From G965197005 sp965197005 (GTDB lineage: Bacteria; Pseudomonadota; Gammaproteobacteria; Pseudomonadales; Oceanobacteraceae): a stretch of 64,000 nt of DNA. This document shows positions 25,609 to 33,619 of the stretch, in pieces. The stretch's first letter is position 1. The number at the start of each line of letters is the position of its first letter. The notes under the pieces are model-generated. The model was not told where the DNA came from. It saw nothing but the letters and a program-made list of their open reading frames with translations, and searched no databases. The stretch spans positions 2,604,001 to 2,668,000 of the forward strand of contig OZ239982.1 in NCBI GenBank assembly GCA_965197005.1, in the 5' to 3' direction. The translations under genes and the position numbers were made by a program.

Positions 25609-26265
25609 TTAAATTTTTAATATAGTGCGATCTAGGCTAAGTCGAGATTTTGCCAGTGTTGCATTGTAGTCTTCTGTCGGGTGGCGATAACCAATGGCTA
25701 ATGCCAGTTCACAGCGATAACCTGCCAGCTCTTGCTTAAATTCTTGATTGACTAAGTCTGTATCAATTCCTTCCATTGGTGTTGAATCAATTTTAAGGCG
25801 TGCCAGTGTATGCAGTGTATTGCCAAGTGCTAAATATAACTGAGCTTTAGTCCAATGGCTGTTATTTCCATTGGCATCAGTATTGCTTTGTGCAAAAGCA
25901 AATGCGGCAAAGGCAGCGTCTCTATTTTCTGCCTTGGTGCGTTTATCCTTAATAGCGGTATCTATTACTTGCTCATAATCACCTCGGCTGTAATGTGGAT
26001 TATGAGCAAATAAAATAACATGTGAGCAATCCAAGATATGCGGTTGATTAAATTGATGCTTATTGGTAAATGTTTGGTGCATACGCTGTTTTGCTGTATC
26101 ACTTTCAAGCACCACGAAACGCCAAGGTTGAGCGTTAATTGAGGATGCAGATAAGCGTATCGCTGCTAGTAAGGTATCTAAATCTGCTGGTGGTATTTTT
26201 TTGCCAGCGGCATATTTTTTGGTGGTATAGCGCCATTGAAGGTCATTTATAATTTGTTTATTCAT
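25609..26265 (-). CDS. NfsB-like NAD(P)H nitroreductase
   Basis: A 218-residue FMN flavoprotein of the nitroreductase fold. The FMN-binding N-terminus is RYTTKKYAAGKK, then the LSASSINAQPWRFVVLES core. The C-terminal part, GIDTDLVNQEF through LALAIGYRHPTEDYNA, fits the NfsB group of oxygen-insensitive reductases. It acts as a dimer on quinones or nitro-aromatics in relatives, and the natural substrate is unknown. It starts 8 bases after rluB, so it belongs to the same operon. Confidence 0.88.
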   Translation of the reverse strand: MNKQIINDLQWRYTTKKYAAGKKIPPADLDTLLAAIRLSASSINAQPWRFVVLESDTAKQRMHQTFTNKHQFNQPHILDCSHVILFAHNPHYSRGDYEQVIDTAIKDKRTKAENRDAAFAAFAFAQSNTDANGNNSHWTKAQLYLALGNTLHTLARLKIDSTPMEGIDTDLVNQEFKQELAGYRCELALAIGYRHPTEDYNATLAKSRLSLDRTILKI

Positions 26266-26273
26266 ATTTGCTT

Positions 26274-27107
26274 CTAGGTTTTTTTGCGACCGACTTTTTG
26301 TCGTGCTTTTTGTTTTTCTTGTTGGCGTTTTAGTTGCGCTTTTTGAGTGGGCTTAGGTTTGGGTACGGCTTTGTTAGGCAGGTTTGCTAAGGTGGATAAA
26401 TCGTCCACTTCTTTTTGTCCTAATTCCTCCCAAGTGCCTACTTTAATGCGTGAGGGTAAAAAAATGCAGCCATAACGGACACGCTTTAGACGACTTACAC
26501 TCACGCCTTGGCTTTCCCATAGACGACGCACTTCACGGTTGCGGCCCTCCATAAGCACCACGTGATACCATTTGTTTTTTCCCTCACCACTAAAGAATTG
26601 GATATCGGTAAATTTTGCCATGCCATCTTCTAGCAACACCCCTTCTCGCATGGCTTGAAGTTGTGCGTCACTGACCTCGCCATTAATACGGACTGCGTAT
26701 TCTCTATCAATATTAGATGAGGGGTGCATGAGTTTGTTTGCTAGCTCGCCATCGGTGGTAAATAGCAGCAGTCCACTTGTGTTAATGTCGAGTCGTCCTA
26801 TATTTATCCAGCGTTCTTGCTGTAGCTTGGGGAGCTTGTCAAAAACAGTAGGACGACCTTCAGGATCTGAGTTTGTGCAAATTTCGCCTATGGGTTTGTT
26901 GTATACCAATACACGCCTAGTATTGCTGGTTTTGCTAAAACGGACTGCCTTGCCTGCAAGCATAATCACATCGTCGCTGCTGGCTTTGTCGCCTAGCTGG
27001 GCAATTTTGCCATTTACGCTCACTTCTCCTGCTTCAATGCGTCTTTCTATTTCTCTTCTCGAACCTAGCCCAGCTTGGGCGAGGAGTTTTTGTAAGCGTT
27101 CGCTCAT
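26274..27107 (-). CDS. rluB: 23S rRNA pseudouridine synthase RluB
   Basis: A 277-residue enzyme that makes pseudouridine 2605 in 23S rRNA. The S4 domain is at the N-terminus (MSERLQKLLAQAGLGSRREI). The catalytic loop INIGRLDINTSGLLLFTTDG carries the active Asp. VYNKPIGEICTNSDPEGRPT is the RsuA/RluB-type motif, and EGRNREVRRLWESQGV is conserved. The C-terminal tail is Lys/Gln/Arg-rich as usual for RluB. Its ATG overlaps the scpB stop as ATGA. The RluB rather than RluF/RsuA choice rests on this scpB neighbour and the basic tail. Confidence 0.93.
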   Translation of the reverse strand: MSERLQKLLAQAGLGSRREIERRIEAGEVSVNGKIAQLGDKASSDDVIMLAGKAVRFSKTSNTRRVLVYNKPIGEICTNSDPEGRPTVFDKLPKLQQERWINIGRLDINTSGLLLFTTDGELANKLMHPSSNIDREYAVRINGEVSDAQLQAMREGVLLEDGMAKFTDIQFFSGEGKNKWYHVVLMEGRNREVRRLWESQGVSVSRLKRVRYGCIFLPSRIKVGTWEELGQKEVDDLSTLANLPNKAVPKPKPTQKAQLKRQQEKQKARQKVGRKKT

Positions 27108-27934
27108 AGGTTATCTCTATCGGTTGGGGTCTTTGTTGCAGTGTCATGGGGTTGGTTTTCTTTTAACTGTTCCACTAAGGTGCGTATATTGGTTACGGTT
27201 TCAGGCGTTGTGGTGGTTTCTTTAGCAAATACATTGGCCTCTACCTGTGCCACTAAAGAGGCTGCGGTGGTTAGGTCTTGTTCGGTTTCATCTAACACCT
27301 GTCGTTCTCTTTGTTTGCTGTCTTCTTTATCGTTATGATTTAATGGTATTTGCTCAGGTGGTGGATTGTCGTCGTTAAATTGCAAACGGCGGTTTTGTTC
27401 GTCTAACTCACGAATTTCACTTAGTTCAGGTAGTTGGCTTAGATTTTCGAGGTTAAAGTAATCTAAAAAAGCATTGGTGGTGGCGTACATAGCGGGTCTT
27501 CCCGGTACGTCGCGGTGCCCAACAATTTTAACCCAGTCTCGTTCTAGTAAGGTTTTGATGATTTGTGAGCTAACCGAGACACCTCGCACATCTTCAATGT
27601 CGCCTCTGGTAATAGGCTGACGGTAGGCAATAAGTGCGAGTGTTTCAAGCAGAGCACGGGAATATTTTTGTGGTTTTTCTTGCCATAAACTCAACACTTT
27701 TTGTGCCATTGGTGCTTTTAGTTGCAGGCGATATCCAGAGGCCACTTTTTTTAGCTCTAAACCACGTTCTTGGTAATCTTTGCTTAATTCTTCTAGTGCA
27801 GTTTGAATATCTACGGTATCCACTGCGCCTACTTTATTGTCATCGGCAAACAACGCTATCATTTGCGATATGCTCAAACTTTCGCCACTGGCTATTAAGG
27901 CGGCTTCGAGGGTGTATTTGATGTTTGTATCCAT
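27104..27934 (-). CDS. scpB: Segregation and condensation protein B
   Basis: A 276-residue winged-helix kleisin partner in the SMC-ScpA-ScpB condensin. The two-winged-helix core spans residues ~5-175, including ALLETLALIAYRQPITRGDI followed by EDVRGVSVSSQIIKTLLE and GRPAMYATTNAFLDYFNL. Beyond about residue 185 there is an acidic, low-complexity extension (NDDNPPPEQIPL, KEDSKQRERQ) longer than in model bacteria. It lies 2 bases after scpA and overlaps rluB. Together with parS sites at 9.3-9.9 kb this indicates a ParB-SMC segregation system, although smc itself is elsewhere. Confidence 0.93.
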   Translation of the reverse strand: MDTNIKYTLEAALIASGESLSISQMIALFADDNKVGAVDTVDIQTALEELSKDYQERGLELKKVASGYRLQLKAPMAQKVLSLWQEKPQKYSRALLETLALIAYRQPITRGDIEDVRGVSVSSQIIKTLLERDWVKIVGHRDVPGRPAMYATTNAFLDYFNLENLSQLPELSEIRELDEQNRRLQFNDDNPPPEQIPLNHNDKEDSKQRERQVLDETEQDLTTAASLVAQVEANVFAKETTTTPETVTNIRTLVEQLKENQPHDTATKTPTDRDNL

Positions 27935-27936
27935 AT

Positions 27937-28749
27937 TTAGCTCTGTCTTGCTTTAACGTGAATGCTGCCAAAGGTTTGATTTTGTACGAGGTCAATCAGT
28001 GCTTCTTTTACCAATTCGAGTATGGCTAAAAAGGTAACCACGATGCCTTCTCGTCCTTCTTCTTCTTTAAATAATGCGCTAAAGGTTACAAAATTACCAC
28101 CTTTTAAGATTTCTAAAATTTCACTCATGCGGACACGCATAGAAAGAGCTTCACTGCTAATTTCATGCTTTTCAAAGCGTTCGCTACGTCTTAGCACGGC
28201 GGCAAAAGCAAGCATCAGCTCACGCATATCTACGTCTGGGTGTAAGTTGTTTGGTAGGCGTTCAGGGGTTTGAATTGAGGTGCTTAGGCTGTCACGTCCC
28301 ATGCGAGGCAGGTTGTCTATATCTTCAGCGGCCTGTTTAAAGCGCTCATATTCTTGTAAGCGGCGAATTAATTCTGCTCTTGGGTCTGCTTCTTCATCAT
28401 CATTTTCGTTATTTCTAGGTAGCAAAACACGACTTTTAATTTCTGCTAAAATGGCCGCCATTACCATATATTCGCCAGCTAACTCTAACTGTAATGCTTC
28501 TATTACGGCAATGTATTGCATGTACTGTTCAACAATATCCGCAACCTGTACATCTAAAACATCTAGATTTTGTTTACGAATTAAATATAACAGCAAATCC
28601 AGTGGACCTTCAAATTGCTCTAAAATCACTTCTAGAGCATCTGGTGGAATGTATAAATCCAGAGGTAATTGGGTAACAGGTTGCCCTGCCACCAAAGCAA
28701 AGGGCATTTCTTGTTGTGATTGAGCTTTGCTATGCAGTTTTGTATTCAT
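27937..28749 (-). CDS. scpA: Segregation and condensation protein A (kleisin)
   Basis: A 270-residue kleisin bridging SMC heads. The conserved N-terminal contact is EQFEGPLDLLLYLIRKQNLD, followed by EYMVMAAILAEIKSRVLLP. The C-terminal winged helix is FSALFKEEEGREGIVVTFLA then ILELVKEALIDLVQNQTFG. I chose ATG 28749 (MNTKLHSK), one base downstream of the trpS stop. The frame also extends upstream to a TTG inside trpS (28773). The trpS-scpA-scpB-rluB order is typical of gammaproteobacteria. Confidence 0.93.
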   Translation of the reverse strand: MNTKLHSKAQSQQEMPFALVAGQPVTQLPLDLYIPPDALEVILEQFEGPLDLLLYLIRKQNLDVLDVQVADIVEQYMQYIAVIEALQLELAGEYMVMAAILAEIKSRVLLPRNNENDDEEADPRAELIRRLQEYERFKQAAEDIDNLPRMGRDSLSTSIQTPERLPNNLHPDVDMRELMLAFAAVLRRSERFEKHEISSEALSMRVRMSEILEILKGGNFVTFSALFKEEEGREGIVVTFLAILELVKEALIDLVQNQTFGSIHVKARQS

Positions 28750-28750
28750 T

Positions 28751-29779
28751 TTATGCCAGAGGTTGAATGCCAATAGCTTGGCGTACTTGAGTCATCATAG
28801 CTGCCGATTGCAGACGTGCTTTATGCGCCCCTGCTTGTAAAATATCTTCAATCTCTTGGGGTTTTTGCATGAGTGTATGGTAGCGTTCTCTGGCATCGCC
28901 TAACTCATTGTTCACAAGTTGGAATAGTTGTTTTTTTACTTCTCCCCAAGCAATGCCATCAGCAAAGTCTTGACGCATTTGTTGTTGTTGTTCAGCACTG
29001 GCAAATGCTTGATAAATTTCAAATAGACTACAGTTTTCTGTTGCCTTTGGCTGTCCAGGTTCTAGTAGGTTGGTTTGGATTTTATTAATCTGTTTTTGTA
29101 ATTGTTTTTCGCTACCAAATAAAGCGATGGTATTGCCATAGCTTTTACTCATTTTACGTCCGTCTAGTCCTTTTAATACGGCATTTTGCTCACTGACTTG
29201 ATAATTAGGCAAGCTCATAATGGGCTGTTTTTTACTGGCATATAAATGGTTAAATCTTTGTGCTAAATCTCGAGCCATCTCTACATGTTGAATTTGGTCT
29301 CGACCAACAGGCACTTGGTTGGCATTAAACATTAAGATGTCTGCTGCCATTAAGACAGGATAACTAAATAAGCCCATAGTAACTGCCTTATCTGCATCTT
29401 CATTGGCGTTTAGATTATCATCAACAGCGGCTTTATAAGCATGGGCACGATTCATCAGTCCTTTAGCGCAAATGCAGTTTAATACCCAAGTGAGCTCAGG
29501 AATTTCAGGAATATCAGATTGGCGATAAAAAGTGACTTTTTCTGGATCTAATCCAAAAGCCAGCCAAGTGGCGGCAATTTCTTGAGTAGAGCGGTGTACG
29601 GCATCACCGTCTTGGCACTTAATCAAAGCGTGATAATTGGCCAAAAAGTAATAGGAGTCGTTGGCATCATCAGCGCAGGCTTCAATAGCGGGGCGAATGG
29701 CACCAACATAGTTACCTAAATGGGGTGTGCCACTGGTGGTAATGCCAGTTAAAACACGATTTTTTGTGTTTTTGCTCAT
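28751..29779 (-). CDS. trpS: Tryptophanyl-tRNA synthetase
   Basis: A 342-residue class I aminoacyl-tRNA synthetase. The HIGH equivalent is in TSGTPHLGNYVGAIRPA near residue 15. The KMSKS loop is LKGLDGRKMSKSYGNTIALF near residue 205. GRDQIQHVEMARDLAQRFN is the dimer/tRNA region. The length is that of the bacterial enzyme. It is first in the trpS-scpA-scpB-rluB series and diverges from miaB across about 200 bases. Confidence 0.96.
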   Translation of the reverse strand: MSKNTKNRVLTGITTSGTPHLGNYVGAIRPAIEACADDANDSYYFLANYHALIKCQDGDAVHRSTQEIAATWLAFGLDPEKVTFYRQSDIPEIPELTWVLNCICAKGLMNRAHAYKAAVDDNLNANEDADKAVTMGLFSYPVLMAADILMFNANQVPVGRDQIQHVEMARDLAQRFNHLYASKKQPIMSLPNYQVSEQNAVLKGLDGRKMSKSYGNTIALFGSEKQLQKQINKIQTNLLEPGQPKATENCSLFEIYQAFASAEQQQQMRQDFADGIAWGEVKKQLFQLVNNELGDARERYHTLMQKPQEIEDILQAGAHKARLQSAAMMTQVRQAIGIQPLA

Positions 29780-29926
29780 CGGTAGAGTTCCTTGTTTGCT
29801 TGCAAAAAGCAGATTGTACTTTAAATCTGTTCACTACGCTGGATTTTATTCTTATCTTAGTTGTGATAAATGCCTAAACAATCTTGATTAATCGCAGGAA
29901 TAAGGCGTTAAATAATGAACAATCTT

Positions 29927-29955
29927 TTGCGCTTGTAAGCGACAAACTTTATAAT
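29927..29955 (+). promoter_or_regulatory. Candidate miaB promoter
   Basis: TTGCGC (29927-29932) and TATAAT (29950-29955), spacer 17. The -10 contains an in-frame ATG at 29954, so that ATG cannot be the start if this promoter is used. The -35 is only a partial match. Confidence 0.55.
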
Positions 29956-29986
29956 GCGCCTCTTAATGAATAACACCTATAAAACG

Positions 29987-31336
29987 ATGAGTGAAACAAG
30001 TAAACGCCTTTATATAAAAACACACGGCTGCCAGATGAATGAATATGATTCTGCACGTATGGCAGATTTATTGGGCGATAGCCATGATATGCAGCTAACC
30101 GACAATCCAGAAGAGGCCGATGTTATTTTATTAAACACCTGCTCAATTCGTGAAAAAGCACAGGAAAAAGTGTTTCATCAACTTGGACGCTGGAAAGACT
30201 TAAAGAAAAACAATCCCAATTTAAAAATTGGTGTTGGTGGCTGTGTAGCAAGCCAAGAAGGTAGCAAAATTATGCAACGTGCGCCTTTTGTCGATATGGT
30301 GTTTGGACCTCAGACTTTGCACCGTCTGCCCAATATGGTAGATAAAAGCCACAATGCCATTCAGGTTGTTGATGTTACTTTTCCTGAAATTGAAAAATTT
30401 GATCATCTGCCTAAGCCTAAAGCGGAAGGCTGCTCTGCATTTGTCTCCATTATGGAGGGCTGTTCAAAATACTGTACGTTTTGTGTGGTGCCTTACACTC
30501 GTGGAGAAGAAGTCAGTCGCCCATTAAATGATGTTTTAACTGAAATAGAAAATCTTGCCACTCAGGGTGTACGAGAAATTAACTTATTAGGACAAAACGT
30601 CAATGCCTATCAAGGGCAAGATGAATTTGGCGATGAAATTGATTTAGCGGAACTGATTACCCAAGTTGCCGAGATAGATGGTATTGATCGCATTCGTTTT
30701 ACGACCTCACACCCATTAGAGTTTTCTGATAGCTTAATTGATGTTTATGCGGAAGTGCCAGAGTTGGTTAGCCATTTACATTTACCAGTACAAAGTGGCT
30801 CTAATCAGATTTTAAGTGCCATGAAGCGTGGGCATGAAATTGATATGTATATTGATAAAATTGAGCGTTTGCGAACATTGCGCCCTGATATCTCTATTTC
30901 TTCTGATTTTATTATTGGTTTTCCCGGAGAAACGGAAGCAGATTTTAACGACACCATGAAACTGATAGAGCGCATCGGTTTTGATCATTCCTTCAGCTTT
31001 GTCTATAGTGCCCGCCCTGGCACCCCTGCTGCCGAACTTGAAGATAACACCAGTGAAGCGTTAAAAAAACAGCGTTTACAACACTTACAATCACGCATTT
31101 TAGAAACCGCAAATCAAATCAGTCGGCGCATGGTAGGCAAACAAGAAACGGTGCTGGTTACAGGTGTTTCTAAACGTGACTTAGGACAGTTACAAGGGCG
31201 TACCGAAAACAACAGAGTGGTTAATTTTCGTACAGACGACCATGGTCTAATTGGTAAATTTGTTACCATCGACATTCAAGAAGCCCTTCCCAATAGTCTG
31301 CGAGGTGTTATCGTTAATCCTGAGCTGGCATACTAA
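29987..31336 (+). CDS. miaB: tRNA-2-methylthio-N6-isopentenyladenosine synthase MiaB
   Basis: A 449-residue radical-SAM methylthiotransferase that modifies A37 of tRNAs reading codons that begin with U. The UPF0004 domain is KRLYIKTHGCQMNEYDSARM with further Cys in NTCSIREKA and GVGGCVA. The radical-SAM cluster is MEGCSKYCTFCVVPYTRGEE (CxxxCxxC). The TRAM domain is C-terminal (RMVGKQETVLVTG onward). I chose ATG 29987 (MSETSKRL), matching E. coli MiaB. Upstream in-frame ATGs at 29954 and 29966 exist, and the first sits in the -10 box. It heads the miaB-phoH-ybeY-corC-lnt operon. Confidence 0.95.
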   Translation: MSETSKRLYIKTHGCQMNEYDSARMADLLGDSHDMQLTDNPEEADVILLNTCSIREKAQEKVFHQLGRWKDLKKNNPNLKIGVGGCVASQEGSKIMQRAPFVDMVFGPQTLHRLPNMVDKSHNAIQVVDVTFPEIEKFDHLPKPKAEGCSAFVSIMEGCSKYCTFCVVPYTRGEEVSRPLNDVLTEIENLATQGVREINLLGQNVNAYQGQDEFGDEIDLAELITQVAEIDGIDRIRFTTSHPLEFSDSLIDVYAEVPELVSHLHLPVQSGSNQILSAMKRGHEIDMYIDKIERLRTLRPDISISSDFIIGFPGETEADFNDTMKLIERIGFDHSFSFVYSARPGTPAAELEDNTSEALKKQRLQHLQSRILETANQISRRMVGKQETVLVTGVSKRDLGQLQGRTENNRVVNFRTDDHGLIGKFVTIDIQEALPNSLRGVIVNPELAY

Positions 31337-31344
31337 CGCAGTTT

Positions 31345-32298
31345 ATGGATATAGATACGATTAGCTTTCAGCTAAGTCCCAATAAGACCGAGCAACTTGC
31401 ACGGTTTTGCGGATTGCTTGACGAGCATCTATATCAAATAGCCGCTCACTTTGAGGTGTCCGTGTATAATCGGGGCGCACAGTTTCAGTTAACAGGCGAG
31501 CATACTGCAACTAAACAAGCTGCCAAATTTATTCAACAATGTTATAAACAGTGCGAAAATCAAAAACTTAACCCTGAGACCTTGCATCTAATGCTACATG
31601 AATCACAAAAATCAGAGCCTATGCCCACTCATTTGCCACTGTATGTAGACACCCCAAAACTTAACGTTAAGCTAAGAAACCCCAATCAACAGGCATATAT
31701 CCAACGTATTTATGAATATGATATTAATTTTGCCATAGGCCCTGCAGGAACAGGCAAAACCTTTCTAGCGGTTGCTGCCGCGGTAGAGGCGTTGCAAAAA
31801 GAAGAAATAAAACGCATTTTACTGGTGCGCCCTGCGGTGGAGGCGGGCGAAAAGCTGGGATTTTTACCTGGGGACTTAGCGCAGAAAATAGACCCTTATT
31901 TACGCCCCTTATACGACGCATTACATGACATGCTAGGGGCAGAGGTAGTGGCAAAATTGCAAGAGAAAAACAGCATTGAAATTGCTCCGCTTGCTTATAT
32001 GCGTGGGCGGACTCTTAATCACTCTTTTGTTATTTTAGATGAAAGTCAAAACACAACGCCAGCACAGATGAAAATGTTTTTAACCCGCCTAGGTTTTAGT
32101 TCTAAGGCCATTATTACAGGCGATATCACGCAAGTAGATTTACCACGAGGCGTACAATCAGGTTTACGCCAAGTATTAGATATTGTTAAAGATGTTGAAG
32201 GCATAGGCATGACGTATTTTAGCGCACAAGATGTGGTGCGCCACCCCCTAGTGCAACGCATTATTAATGCCTATGAAAAGCAGGAACAAAACACATGA
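31345..32298 (+). CDS. ybeZ: PhoH family ATPase (YbeZ)
   Basis: A 317-residue PhoH-like P-loop ATPase with an N-terminal KH-like region. Walker A is AIGPAGTGKTFLAVAAAVEA near residue 132, and Walker B is HSFVILDESQNTTPAQMKMF near 230. RILLVRPAVEAGEKLGFLPG and GDITQVDLP are the PhoH hallmarks. In relatives it partners YbeY in rRNA maturation and quality control. It follows miaB by 8 bases and overlaps ybeY by ATGA. Confidence 0.94.
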   Translation: MDIDTISFQLSPNKTEQLARFCGLLDEHLYQIAAHFEVSVYNRGAQFQLTGEHTATKQAAKFIQQCYKQCENQKLNPETLHLMLHESQKSEPMPTHLPLYVDTPKLNVKLRNPNQQAYIQRIYEYDINFAIGPAGTGKTFLAVAAAVEALQKEEIKRILLVRPAVEAGEKLGFLPGDLAQKIDPYLRPLYDALHDMLGAEVVAKLQEKNSIEIAPLAYMRGRTLNHSFVILDESQNTTPAQMKMFLTRLGFSSKAIITGDITQVDLPRGVQSGLRQVLDIVKDVEGIGMTYFSAQDVVRHPLVQRIINAYEKQEQNT

Positions 32299-32777
32299 AA
32301 GTAGAGCTTGACTTACAAATTGCACCAGAATTAGCAATTTTAAAAGGCATGTTGCCCAGTCTTGAGCAATGCACTGGTTGGGTTAATACGACGCTAGAGA
32401 AAGCCAATTATCCACATACAACTGCCGAATTACATGTGCGTATTGTAGATTTAGCAGAAAGTCAGCAGCTTAATAATCAATATCGGCATAAAGACAAACC
32501 AACCAATGTTTTGTCTTTTCCTGCACATATTCCTGCACATATTCCCATTAATCTTTTAGGCGATTTAGCGATTTGCGCGCCTGTTGTCTGTGCTGAAGCA
32601 GAGCGAGATGGTAAATTAATAGAAGCACATTGGGCGCATATGCTGGTACATGGTAGCTTACATTTGTTAGGATATGACCACGAAGAAGAGCAGCAAGCCA
32701 ATATCATGGAAGCATTAGAAATTAGCATTCTGCAAAGTTTGGGCTTTGTAAACCCATACCAAGAGGAAACAACATGA
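32295..32777 (+). CDS. ybeY: Endoribonuclease YbeY
   Basis: A 160-residue single-strand endoribonuclease for 16S rRNA 3'-end maturation and 70S quality control. The zinc site H-x3-H-x5-H is seen in MLVHGSLHLLGYDHEEEQQA near residues 118-128. The RNA-binding Arg lies in NNQYRHKDKPTNVLSFP, and LGDLAICAPVV is conserved. It overlaps phoH at the start and corC at the stop (4 bases each), so it is translationally coupled on both sides. Confidence 0.95.
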   Translation: MKVELDLQIAPELAILKGMLPSLEQCTGWVNTTLEKANYPHTTAELHVRIVDLAESQQLNNQYRHKDKPTNVLSFPAHIPAHIPINLLGDLAICAPVVCAEAERDGKLIEAHWAHMLVHGSLHLLGYDHEEEQQANIMEALEISILQSLGFVNPYQEETT

Positions 32778-33604
32778 AAGATAGCGACAGTTCGTCCCGT
32801 AACTGGTTAGAAAAGCTAACCGATTTATTCTCTGACGATCCCAAAAACCGTCAAGACATTAAAAGCATTTTACGAGAATCTGCCGAACGTAGTGTCGTAG
32901 ATAGTGAAACCCTCTCCATAATGGAAGGTGCGCTACAAATCTCAGAAATGCAAGTACGAGATATTATGATACCTAGAGCGCAAATGGTCTATGTAGAACT
33001 GGGTTGTAATTTGCAACAAGCCTTACCTGCCATTATCGATTCTGCACATTCACGCTTTCCTGTAATGGATCTTGAAAAAGATGAAGTCGTCGGTATTTTA
33101 CTTGCCAAAGACCTACTGCCCTTGCTTAGCAATAATGTGCAAGATATTGATTTAAGCAAAATTATGCGTCCAGTTATTTATATCCCAGAAAGTAAGCGTC
33201 TTAGTATTTTATTGCGAGAGTTTAGAGTCACACGCAATCATATGGCGATTGTTATTAACGAATTTGGCGGGATTGATGGACTGATTACCATTGAAGATGT
33301 GCTAGAACAGATAGTTGGTAATATTGAAGATGAGCATGATATTGAAGAAGAAAGTCTCATTAGTGAAGTAGAAACAGACCTCTTTATGGTACAGGCAAAA
33401 GTAAGTATTGAAGAATTTAATAGTTACTTTAAAAGCGATTTTTCTGATAATGAATATGACACCATAGGCGGTTTGGTGACCGCCGAATTTGGACGAGTGC
33501 CAGAATGTAATGAGTTAATCAAAATTGGCAACTGGAACTTTAAAGTCATTAATGGCACCAGTCGTATTTTGTATCTATTAGAAGTGAAACCTGCGAACAA
33601 TTAA
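32774..33604 (+). CDS. ybeX: CorC/YbeX family CBS-domain protein
   Basis: A 276-residue cytosolic protein with two CBS repeats (about residues 70-190: QVRDIMIPRAQMVYVELG, MRPVIYIPESKRLSIL and the link NHMAIVINEFGGIDGLITIE). A C-terminal CorC_HlyC domain (residues ~205-275, EYDTIGGLVTAEFGRVPE) follows. It is named CorC after a proposed role in Mg/Co efflux, while newer work on YbeX links it to ribosome metabolism. Its place between ybeY and lnt is conserved. Confidence 0.93.
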   Translation: MKDSDSSSRNWLEKLTDLFSDDPKNRQDIKSILRESAERSVVDSETLSIMEGALQISEMQVRDIMIPRAQMVYVELGCNLQQALPAIIDSAHSRFPVMDLEKDEVVGILLAKDLLPLLSNNVQDIDLSKIMRPVIYIPESKRLSILLREFRVTRNHMAIVINEFGGIDGLITIEDVLEQIVGNIEDEHDIEEESLISEVETDLFMVQAKVSIEEFNSYFKSDFSDNEYDTIGGLVTAEFGRVPECNELIKIGNWNFKVINGTSRILYLLEVKPANN

Positions 33605-33619
33605 AATTAAGGATAAATC

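Noticed and set aside
26559..26564. CACGTG core as a third parS candidate in rluB
   Set aside because: Flanks (CACCACGTGATACC) do not match the parS arms. Likewise CACGTG at 16986-16991 in rpsR lacks them.
29954..29986. Upstream miaB start codons at 29954 and 29966
   Set aside because: The first lies in the -10 box of the likely promoter, and the family start fits ATG 29987.
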